Source: Bacteroidales bacterium UBA3834
GTDB taxonomy: Bacteria; Bacteroidota; Bacteroidia; Bacteroidales; P3
Assembly (NCBI GenBank): GCA_002392965.1
Contig: DGIA01000001.1
Span: 70,014 to 75,527 of the forward strand
Direction: 5' to 3'
DNA: 5,514 bases
Shown: piece by piece, positions 1-5,514 of the stretch
How the letters are laid out: each line of letters begins with the position of its first letter
Position numbering within the stretch: the first letter of the stretch is position 1
Translations under genes and position numbers: made by a program
Notes under the pieces: model-generated
Databases searched by the model: none
What the model saw: only the letters and a program-made list of their open reading frames with translations
Told to the model about the DNA's origin: nothing

Positions 1-398
1 AGGGCGTCGCTGATGATGGCGTCCTCTTCGGTCAGCAGGGGTTCGAACACACCGCCGTTGGCGTCGAAGCAGGCGGCGTAGAGGATGGTGTCCTCGGTGC
101 CGAAGAACTCGGCGATTTTTTTCTCAAGTTGTTTGTGGAGGTCCTGGCAGCCGCAGATGAAGCGGACAGAAGCCATGCCGTAGCCGCGGGCATCCATGCC
201 CTTCTTGGCGGCTTCGATGAGCTCGGGGTTGTCGGCGAGGCCGAGGTAGTTGTTGGCGCAGAAGTTGAGGCACTTCTTGCCCTTTACCATGATTTCGGCG
301 CCCTGGGGGCTCTCAATGATACGTTCATGTTTGTAAAGACCGGCGGCCTCGATGTCGGCCAGCTCTTTCTGCAAATGCTGTTGGAATTTGGTGTACAT
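1..398 (-). CDS. kbl: Glycine C-acetyltransferase (2-amino-3-ketobutyrate CoA ligase), N-terminal part, 3' end outside window
   Basis: This is a PLP-dependent enzyme of the alpha-oxoamine synthase family. It cleaves 2-amino-3-oxobutyrate with CoA to glycine and acetyl-CoA, the second step of threonine breakdown after threonine dehydrogenase, in the cytoplasm. The window holds the first 132 complete codons. The translation closely follows E. coli Kbl as I remember it: LNFCANNYLGLA at residues 44-55, GMASVRFICG at 74-83, TEDTILYAACFDANGG at 101-116 (the ACF at 109-111 sits where Kbl contacts PLP phosphate) and EEDAIISDA at 124-132. The Schiff-base lysine lies in the missing C-terminal part. The start is ATG at 398-396. 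An in-frame TAA lies five codons upstream (413-411), so no longer N-terminus is possible, and the MYTKFQQHLQ opening aligns with the family. There is no Shine-Dalgarno sequence, only an A/T-rich leader, as is usual in Bacteroidota. A promoter lies just upstream. Related synthases (KAS, BioF, ALAS) are less likely given the Kbl-specific similarity. Confidence 0.95.
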   Translation of the reverse strand, partial: MYTKFQQHLQKELADIEAAGLYKHERIIESPQGAEIMVKGKKCLNFCANNYLGLADNPELIEAAKKGMDARGYGMASVRFICGCQDLHKQLEKKIAEFFGTEDTILYAACFDANGGVFEPLLTEEDAIISDA

Positions 399-438
399 AA
401 CTATGTTGTGTTAATTTGTTAATTCGTAAATCAAATTG

Positions 439-469
439 CAAAGGTACTAAAAAATCGAAAAAGGAAAAA
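439..469 (-). promoter_or_regulatory. Bacteroidota-type promoter (-33/-7) for kbl
   Basis: Read on the minus strand, TACCTTTG at 446-439 is an exact match to the Bacteroidota primary-sigma -7 consensus TAnnTTTG. A TTTT at 469-466 lies 19 nt upstream and is one base off the -33 consensus TTTG, at the usual spacing. Transcription should begin roughly 5-8 nt downstream of the -7 box, giving a 5' leader of about 30-35 nt before the kbl ATG at 398. The element sits in an AT-rich gap between GC-rich genes. The -7 match is directly visible, while use as a promoter is inferred. Confidence 0.7.
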
Positions 470-504
470 TTAAAAGTTAAAACTTGTTGAAATACAATAT
501 TTCA
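466..504 (-). terminator. Possible weak transcription terminator after nadK
   Basis: On the minus strand the nadK stop codon is embedded in a perfect 7-bp inverted repeat with a 3-nt loop, TGAAATA-TTG-TATTTCA (504-488). A second small inverted repeat follows, AAGTTTTAACTT (485-474), and then a T-rich run (473-465). Both stems are almost entirely A/T pairs, so they would be weak, and the T-run is separated from the first stem. The arrangement fits an end of transcription before the kbl promoter, but it could be chance in AT-rich DNA. It also overlaps the upstream edge of the kbl promoter. Confidence 0.25.
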
Positions 505-1302
505 TAGACGTACTTCGGTTCCCCACATGAGTTTGTCACGTATAGCGGAGAAGAAGTTCTGGGTATTCATGCGCACAAGACGGATGGTGAAGGTGGCGCG
601 TCGGAGGGTGAGTTCGGTGTTGCCCGCAAGGGTGTTGCGCCTTGAGTCGATGCCGAGGAAGCAGTCATCGCATACATGCAGCCGTATGGCGGCAGTGTCG
701 GGTACGATGATGGGCCTGAGGGTAAGGGTGTGGGCCGAGATGGGAGTGATGGCCAGACAGCGGGAGTCGGGAGTCAGTATGGGACCGCCGCAGCTGAGGG
801 AATAGGCTGTGGAGCCGGTGGGAGTGGCAGCGATGACGCCGTCACCGGCATAGGTGGCCACATACTGGTTATCGACATACACTTCAGTGCGCAACAGCGA
901 GGCCTCTTCGGCGCGGTGGACAAACACCTCGTTGAGGGCGAAAGGGGTGGAGAGTGGCGCATTGAGGGCGGAGAGTTGCAGGAGGGTGCGTTCCTCGAGA
1001 GAATAGCGCCCGCCTAAGAGCTCTTCGACCATGCTATGGAGATTTTCCTTTCCCACAGTTGTCAAAAAGCCTAGATGACCGAAATTAATGCCTAGAACAG
1101 GGGGAAAGGCATTGGGACTGTCTGGACGAATGAATTGCACAGAACTTAGCAGAGTTCCGTCACCGCCGATGCTGAAGAGGAAGTCGCAGTCTTCTCCCAC
1201 TTCGCAGGTGTCGATACCATGGTGGTGAAGGATGTCGGTCAGTTCGGCCAGATAGGATTCCGCTTCGGCTTCTATATGACGGTAATAAAGGGCTATTTTC
1301 AT
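502..1302 (-). CDS. nadK: NAD kinase
   Basis: Cytoplasmic ATP (or polyphosphate):NAD 2'-phosphotransferase that makes NADP and so feeds reductive biosynthesis. The 266-residue protein carries the family hallmarks in order: GGDGT at 46-50 with the catalytic-type Asp48, GINFGHLGFLT at 71-81, NE at 124-125 followed by the strand leading to GDG at 153-155, the NAD-binding TPTGSTAYS at 160-168, GGPILTP at 172-178, and the ISAHTLTLRP segment at 188-197. The region before GGDGT is about 25 residues shorter than in E. coli NadK (292 residues), so this is a compact form, but no motif is lost. The start is ATG at 1302-1300. An in-frame TGA only three codons upstream (1311-1309) rules out a longer form in this frame. 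No Shine-Dalgarno sequence is visible. The gene lies 110 nt after the secreted-protein gene and 103 nt before kbl. No obvious promoter precedes it, so it may depend on read-through from the purB-exporter transcript. Confidence 0.96.
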   Translation of the reverse strand: MKIALYYRHIEAEAESYLAELTDILHHHGIDTCEVGEDCDFLFSIGGDGTLLSSVQFIRPDSPNAFPPVLGINFGHLGFLTTVGKENLHSMVEELLGGRYSLEERTLLQLSALNAPLSTPFALNEVFVHRAEEASLLRTEVYVDNQYVATYAGDGVIAATPTGSTAYSLSCGGPILTPDSRCLAITPISAHTLTLRPIIVPDTAAIRLHVCDDCFLGIDSRRNTLAGNTELTLRRATFTIRLVRMNTQNFFSAIRDKLMWGTEVRL

Positions 1303-1412
1303 TGGTAATCAGTATTTATGATGAAGCTAAATGTTTTGTCTTTGCGTGAGGGTGATGGCTGCGGTGGTGATTTGCTAGTTGCGTTGTAGGCAGTCCTTGG
1401 TTTCCATAGGGG
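1303..1412 (-). other. Intergenic gap upstream of nadK, no clear promoter
   Basis: This 110-nt gap lies between the stop of the secreted-protein gene and the nadK start. I found no TAnnTTTG element on the minus strand (the nearest, TAGCTTCA, keeps only TA and TT) and no TTTG-like -33 box. It contains no hairpin followed by a T-run. A short imperfect stem, CCTATGG-AAA-CCAAGG (1408-1393), has a bulge and no T-tract. The gap is less AT-rich than the one before kbl. nadK is therefore either co-transcribed with the upstream genes or uses a promoter I cannot recognise. Confidence 0.5.
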
Positions 1413-2594
1413 TTATTTGATTAAGGTCACTGTGCCTGTATAGTTCTTGATGTCGCCGGTGTTGAATCGGCAACGCAGGTGATAGACATAGACCCCTTGC
1501 GGAGTGTCGGCGGTCGGTGTCCACCCTTCGTACTGGTTTTCTGTGTGATAGACCTGTAGTCCTTGGCGGTTGTAGATAGTGAGTTCATACAGGTTCCCCA
1601 TCAGTCCCCGCATAACGGGAAGAAAGTGGCTGTTGTTGGGGTCACCGGCAAAGATTACATTGGGGAATGCTGTCCCGGGCGGTGGTGGATTAGGAACGAC
1701 CACGCACTCCACGGGTGAGCGTTTCTCGTTCATCCCGCAGGCATCATTGACCCCTACCCAGTAGCAGTGCAACGAGTCGAAGGGGTTGATGTTTCGATCG
1801 GTAAAGCGGTAGGATTCCAATGGGGTGCTGAAGGTACCGATGGGATGAATCGGGTTTCCGTCGATGCTACGATAGACAGTGTAGTAGTCGGCGTTGAAAC
1901 TATTGTCGAGATGACAGTCAATCAGTACGTTTGTGTTGATGCTGTCGTATTCCACATGGCTTATTTCAATGAATGAGGCCCGTTCTACGGTACGCCGTTC
2001 CACAGAAATCACATTCGACAGCGAGCGCAGTCCGCCCTCGCCGTCGGCCGTCACCTTGAGCCAAGCGCGGGTCACCGATTCCGGCATCTCGAAGGTGTAG
2101 CTCAAGGCGGTACTGTCCGAAGTGGTGTAGTATTGGTCGTAATCTTCGTCAAAGGGTTCAAGCCTTACCCACAGCGTGTAGCGCGGCCTCCCTTCGGGCA
2201 TGCCGACATAAGGGGTCCACGAGGCCTCGACGGTAGTCTCGCATTCTGGCACCTCGGCTGTCAGCACCATGTTGCCGAAGTGCGGAGTCAAAGCACTAGG
2301 ATTGAAGTTGCTGTCAAAGACGAAGAGCCCGTAGGTATGCTGCTCGAGGGGCGAATGGTCGGCACAGACGTAGGTGGTGTCCATCCGTCCATAGACCGTG
2401 TCGTAGTCGATGCACGGCGTGCCGGTACAGATATGGTAGCCCCACGCCGAACTGTCGGGACTCGGATGCCACGAGAGGACAATCTGTTGCGTGTTCTCAT
2501 CGACCGAGGCCAGCCATCCTGAGCAGAGAGCCACGTCCTGAGCCGTCGCCGCCAGGGGCAACAGCAGCAACAATGTATGTATGAGGCGTTTCAT
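1413..2594 (-). CDS. Secreted protein with three fibronectin-III-like units and a CHU_C / gliding-motility-type C-terminal domain
   Basis: A 393-residue exported protein of unknown function. Residues 1-18 form a Sec signal peptide (MKR, a leucine-rich core, ATA before Gln19). There is no lipobox cysteine, so it is not a lipoprotein. The mature part shows three successive beta-rich units at about 28-112, 113-199 and 206-300. Each opens with a strand such as IVLSWHPSP, TVEASWTPY or NVLIDCHLD, and closes with a strand-turn-strand ending in NMVLTAE, NVISVER or ECVVVPN, as fibronectin type III folds do. A Pro-rich hinge (PNPPPPG, 301-307) leads to the C-terminal domain, 310-393. Its YELTIYNRQGLQVYHT, YEGW, PQGVYVYHLRC and TGTVTLIK segments match the CHU_C / type IX secretion type B sorting domain pattern (IFNRWG, GW.G, G.Y.Y, G.V.L). 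Such domains direct export across the outer membrane by the T9SS and surface attachment or release. The ATG overlaps the exporter stop by one base (TAATG), so translation is probably coupled. Domain calls are by eye; adhesion or matrix roles are only inferred. Confidence 0.85.
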   Translation of the reverse strand: MKRLIHTLLLLLPLAATAQDVALCSGWLASVDENTQQIVLSWHPSPDSSAWGYHICTGTPCIDYDTVYGRMDTTYVCADHSPLEQHTYGLFVFDSNFNPSALTPHFGNMVLTAEVPECETTVEASWTPYVGMPEGRPRYTLWVRLEPFDEDYDQYYTTSDSTALSYTFEMPESVTRAWLKVTADGEGGLRSLSNVISVERRTVERASFIEISHVEYDSINTNVLIDCHLDNSFNADYYTVYRSIDGNPIHPIGTFSTPLESYRFTDRNINPFDSLHCYWVGVNDACGMNEKRSPVECVVVPNPPPPGTAFPNVIFAGDPNNSHFLPVMRGLMGNLYELTIYNRQGLQVYHTENQYEGWTPTADTPQGVYVYHLRCRFNTGDIKNYTGTVTLIK

Positions 2595-4420
2595 TAGTTG
2601 AACGACTGGAGTGCTACAAGTTCGGCGTAGCGTCCGTGAGCGGCCATCAGCTCTTCGTGGGTGCCTTGCTCCACGATCTGTCCATGGTCGAGGACGAGGA
2701 TTCGGTTGGCATTGACCACGGTCGAGAGGCGATGGGCGATAACGATGGCGCTGCGGTCGTGTAGCACAGTGTCAAGCGTGTGCTGCAACATGCGTTCGTT
2801 CTCGGTGTCAAGGGCCGAAGTGGCTTCGTCGAGGATGAGCAACTCGGGCTCGCGCAGCAGGGCGCGGGCGATGCTGATGCGCTGCCGTTGGCCGCCGCTA
2901 AGCAGGCTTCCTCCCTCGCCGAGGTTGGTGTCATAACCTTCCGGCATGGCCATGATGAAGTCGTGTGCCTGAGCCGCTTGGGCTGCCGCCACAATCTGTT
3001 CCTGCGTGGCGTTGGGACAGCCGAAGGCGATGTTGGCGCTGACAGTGTCGTTGAAGAGCAGTGTATCTTGTGCCACCACAGCGATGCGGCTACGCAGATC
3101 CTTGAGGGTCATCTGTTTGATGGAAGTTCCGTTGAACAGTATCTCACCCTCGTAGTTGTCGTAGAAACGGCAGATGAGGTCGGCGATGGTGGATTTGCCG
3201 CTGCCTGATGCGCCCACCAAAGCCACCGTTTCCCCTTTTGGAACGGTAAAACTTACATTCTGAAGCACCGGTGCCTCGTCGATGTATCCGAATCCGACCT
3301 GAATTAACTCCACTGTAGGAACATCTCCGCTCCCCCCATCGGTGGATTTGTTCGGAATTTGTTCGGGAGTCAGGAGGGTTCCATAATGTTCTTCTTCCTC
3401 GTCGAGGAAAGCCTCGATGCGGTCGGCACAGGCACGCCCTTTTTTCATCTGCGACAGGGCGGTAGTGAATTCCTTGGCGGGTGGAATCATCAGCACGAAG
3501 AGCATCACGTAGCTGATGAAGAGGTCGGCTGTCAGGCCGTGGTCGCCGTTCAAGATGAGCCACGAGCCGAAGAGCAGGATGCCAATGACAATGACATTAC
3601 CCATGAAGTCGCTCACGGGCGAGGCAGCCGAGATGCGTTGGTACATATGGATGCGCCGTTTGGCATATTCACGGTTGTATTGTCGGAAACGCTTGTTGCT
3701 GAATTCAATGGCGGTATAGGCTTTGATCACTTTCAGTCCGCCGATGGTCTCGTCGGTGAGTGAGATGAGTCGTGAGTTCATTTCCTGCACAGTCTTCGAC
3801 TCCCGTTTCAGCCGCCGTGAGAGACCCGAGATGATCAAAGCCACCAAGGGCAACATGCAGAGCACAAAAATGGTCAGTTTCAGGTTGAGATAGAGCAGCA
3901 TGGCGAGGTAGAGGGTCATGCTGACCACTGCAGTGAGCAGTGCCTGGATGGAGTTGAGTACGTTCTCCTCATATTCCACCATGTCGCTACCGAAGCGCGC
4001 CAGCACATCGCCTTTGCGGTTGCGGCTGTAGAAACCCAGGGGCAGGTGCATGGCCTTGCGGAACATGTCGTTGCGCAGGCTGCGCACCACCCGTGTGCGG
4101 ATGATGGCAATCTCGATGGCCGATAGATAGCCGAAGGTGTTTTTCAGGCTGTAAAGAATGAAAATGATGGCTGAGAAGAGCAATAGGGCATTGCGGCGCC
4201 CGAAGGTAATCAGCCAGGCGTAAAGCCCGTCGAGCCATTGGGCTACCAGATTTACCGATGGTACTGCGGTCTCCTCGCCGGTGTCGAATAGTATCTTCAG
4301 GAAGTCGGCCACCGACAACGCCGTGGCCATGGTGAACACCACGCTCAACGCCACAAGTACCACATACAGCGCGAAACGGACGCTGTAGGGTTTGATGCGG
4401 CGTAGTGTGAAGCTCTTCAT
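2594..4420 (-). CDS. MsbA-like ABC exporter, fused permease and ATPase
   Basis: A 608-residue half-transporter of the type IV ABC exporter fold, expected to act as a homodimer in the inner membrane. Six membrane segments are visible at about 16-36, 77-97, 158-178, 181-200, 272-291 and 298-314. Coupling-helix regions lie near 138-147 (DVLARFGSDM) and 224-235 (ETIGGLKVIKAY). After an acidic, Gly/Ser-rich linker (340-368) comes a complete nucleotide-binding domain: A-loop aromatic Tyr379, Walker A GASGSGKST at 403-411, Q-loop Gln451, signature LSGGQ at 507-511, Walker B LLILD at 527-531 with catalytic Glu532, D-loop SALD at 535-538, and H-loop His563. No key residue is missing. The start ATG at 4420-4418 overlaps the purB stop (ATGA), and its TAA overlaps the next gene's ATG. 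MsbA-like proteins flip lipid A or other lipids, or export drugs or peptides. Substrate cannot be read from sequence, so msbA is not assigned. Confidence 0.93.
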   Translation of the reverse strand: MKSFTLRRIKPYSVRFALYVVLVALSVVFTMATALSVADFLKILFDTGEETAVPSVNLVAQWLDGLYAWLITFGRRNALLLFSAIIFILYSLKNTFGYLSAIEIAIIRTRVVRSLRNDMFRKAMHLPLGFYSRNRKGDVLARFGSDMVEYEENVLNSIQALLTAVVSMTLYLAMLLYLNLKLTIFVLCMLPLVALIISGLSRRLKRESKTVQEMNSRLISLTDETIGGLKVIKAYTAIEFSNKRFRQYNREYAKRRIHMYQRISAASPVSDFMGNVIVIGILLFGSWLILNGDHGLTADLFISYVMLFVLMIPPAKEFTTALSQMKKGRACADRIEAFLDEEEEHYGTLLTPEQIPNKSTDGGSGDVPTVELIQVGFGYIDEAPVLQNVSFTVPKGETVALVGASGSGKSTIADLICRFYDNYEGEILFNGTSIKQMTLKDLRSRIAVVAQDTLLFNDTVSANIAFGCPNATQEQIVAAAQAAQAHDFIMAMPEGYDTNLGEGGSLLSGGQRQRISIARALLREPELLILDEATSALDTENERMLQHTLDTVLHDRSAIVIAHRLSTVVNANRILVLDHGQIVEQGTHEELMAAHGRYAELVALQSFN

Positions 4421-5514
4421 AGGCTGTAACCGATGTAGTTGTGTGGGGTGATGTGTTTCATGCGTTCCTTGACCTCGGGAGCCACGTCGAGGGTCTCCAC
4501 AAATTGGGCGATGGTCTCCGAGGTGACTTTCTCGTTGGTGCGGGTGAGCTGCTTGAGGGCTTCATAGGGGTTGGGGTAGCCCACTGAGCGCAGGATGGTC
4601 TGCAGGGCTTCCGCCACCACGGCCCAGTTGTTCTCCAGATCGCGATAGAGGGCTTGTTCGTTGAGCAGCAGTTTGCCGAGACCTTTCTCCAACGAGGCGA
4701 TGGAAATCAGCGTGTGTGCTATCGGCACGCCGATGTTGCGGCTGACGGTGCTGTCGGTCAGGTCGCGCTGCATGCGCGAGATGGGCAGCTTGTGGCTCAG
4801 GTGCTCAAAGATGGCGTTGGCCAGGCCCAGATTGCCCTCGGCGTTCTCGAAGTCGATGGGGTTCACCTTGTGCGGCATGGCGCTGCTTCCCACTTCGCCG
4901 GCTTTGATTTTCTGCTTGAAGTATTCCATCGAGACATAGGTCCACACATCTCGGCAGAGGTCTATCAGAATGACATTGATTCGTTTGCAGGCATCAAACC
5001 AAGCGGCCATCATGTCATAGTTCTCAATCTGTGTCGTCAACTGCTGGCGCTCCAGCCCAAGACGTTCCTTGACAAAGCGGTTGCCGAACGCCCTCCAGTC
5101 CACTTCGGGGAAAGCCGCCAGATGGGCATTGTAGTTGCCCGTGGCACCGCCGAACTTGGCCGTGAAAGGTATGCGCTCCAGCTCCTCTATCTGACGGCGC
5201 AGGCGGTAGGCGAAAACGCCCCACTCCTTGCCCAGCGTGGTGGGCGATGCCGGCTGCCCGTGGGTGTGGGCCAGCATGGGTATGTCCTTCCACTCCTCGG
5301 CGCGCTCGTCGAGCATGGCCTGCAGGCGTCGGTAGGCAGGCAGCAGCACCTCGTCGTGGCACTCTTTCATGCTCAGCGGCACGCTGGTGTTGTTGATGTC
5401 CTGCGACGTCAGGCCGAAGTGTATGAACTCCTTGAGCTCTGCGAGGCCCATCTTGTCAAACTTGCCCTTCAGGAAGTACTCCACGGCTTTCACGTCGTGG
5501 TTGGTCACCTTCTC
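4417..5514 (-). CDS. purB: Adenylosuccinate lyase, C-terminal part, 5' end outside window
   Basis: Cytoplasmic fumarase/aspartase-superfamily enzyme that eliminates fumarate from SAICAR (to AICAR) and from adenylosuccinate (to AMP) in purine synthesis. It is a homotetramer. The reading frame is open to the window edge and begins E-K-V-TNHDVKAVEYFLK, a block that lies some 80-90 residues into full-length E. coli-type PurB (456 residues). The true start is therefore upstream, and the GTG at 5508 is an internal valine. Counting that valine as residue 1: LTSQDINNT at 33-41, the catalytic-His segment HTHGQPAS at 81-88, KFGGATGNYNAH at 118-129, the superfamily signature GSSAMPHKVNPIDFE at 207-221 with the mobile-loop serines, and QRDLTDSTVSRNIG at 247-260. 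The C-terminus ends HNYIGYSL. All of this marks the E. coli-type rather than the shorter B. subtilis-type enzyme. The stop overlaps the exporter start by 4 nt, so purB heads, or lies within, the coupled transcript. Confidence 0.95.
   Translation of the reverse strand, partial: EKVTNHDVKAVEYFLKGKFDKMGLAELKEFIHFGLTSQDINNTSVPLSMKECHDEVLLPAYRRLQAMLDERAEEWKDIPMLAHTHGQPASPTTLGKEWGVFAYRLRRQIEELERIPFTAKFGGATGNYNAHLAAFPEVDWRAFGNRFVKERLGLERQQLTTQIENYDMMAAWFDACKRINVILIDLCRDVWTYVSMEYFKQKIKAGEVGSSAMPHKVNPIDFENAEGNLGLANAIFEHLSHKLPISRMQRDLTDSTVSRNIGVPIAHTLISIASLEKGLGKLLLNEQALYRDLENNWAVVAEALQTILRSVGYPNPYEALKQLTRTNEKVTSETIAQFVETLDVAPEVKERMKHITPHNYIGYSL

Noticed and set aside
129..1017. Plus-strand open frames over kbl and nadK (for example 129-422 and 676-1017)
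   Set aside because: They lie antisense to conserved kbl and nadK coding sequence and their Gly/Val/Glu-rich translations look like shadow frames.
1375..1407. Ten-codon minus-strand mini-ORF (METKDCLQRN) in the gap before nadK, followed in frame by 15 more codons after a TAG
   Set aside because: Too short to support, with no ribosome binding signal, no attenuator-like hairpin and no runs of regulatory codons; likely chance.
2133..3763. Plus-strand open frames of 129, 142 and 134 codons opposite the secreted protein and the exporter
   Set aside because: They are antisense to well-supported genes, resemble no family I know, and are explained by GC-rich codon use of the minus-strand genes, which suppresses stops in other frames.
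2594..4420. Naming the exporter msbA
   Set aside because: The architecture is MsbA-like, but Bacteroidota genomes carry several such exporters and no lipid A gene is adjacent, so substrate and symbol are not supported.
5506..5508. GTG as a start codon for a 363-residue purB product
   Set aside because: The frame continues upstream to the window edge (Glu-Lys), and TNHDVKAVEYFLK is an internal block of PurB about 80-90 residues from the true start, so this GTG is an internal valine codon.
1..5514. tRNA or rRNA genes, CRISPR repeats, insertion sequences, attachment sites
   Set aside because: The window is almost filled by five conserved or clearly structured coding regions. The two gaps, 103 and 110 nt, contain no cloverleaf-like or repeated units.

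Overview
The window reads as ordinary chromosome from a member of the Bacteroidota, most likely the order Bacteroidales. The main reasons are a secreted protein ending in a gliding-motility-type (CHU_C / type IX secretion type B) C-terminal domain, a -7 element of the Bacteroidota form TAnnTTTG in front of kbl, and the lack of Shine-Dalgarno sequences before the visible starts. The genes look GC-rich, while the gap before kbl is strongly AT-rich. Genus cannot be told from this sequence alone.

All five genes lie on the minus strand, so transcription runs from high to low coordinates. In transcription order they are: purB (adenylosuccinate lyase, 5' end outside the window), an MsbA-like ABC exporter with fused membrane and ATPase domains, a secreted protein with three fibronectin-III-like units and a CHU_C C-terminus, nadK (NAD kinase), and kbl (glycine C-acetyltransferase, 3' end outside the window). 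The first three are tightly packed: purB and the exporter share a 4-nt ATGA overlap, and the exporter and the secreted protein share a 1-nt TAATG overlap. They are very probably one translationally coupled mRNA. A 110-nt gap without a clear promoter precedes nadK. A 103-nt AT-rich gap with weak hairpins and a good Bacteroidota promoter precedes kbl, which therefore probably starts its own transcript.

The metabolic roles are purine synthesis (PurB), NADP supply (NadK) and threonine-to-glycine catabolism (Kbl). The exporter and the surface or secreted protein form the only accessory-looking pair. Their coupling to each other and to purB is the most interesting point, although no function can be assigned to it from sequence. 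I found no RNA genes, CRISPR arrays, mobile elements or long repeats. The only non-coding stretches are 399-501 and 1303-1412. I do not see convincing evidence of an undescribed system here.
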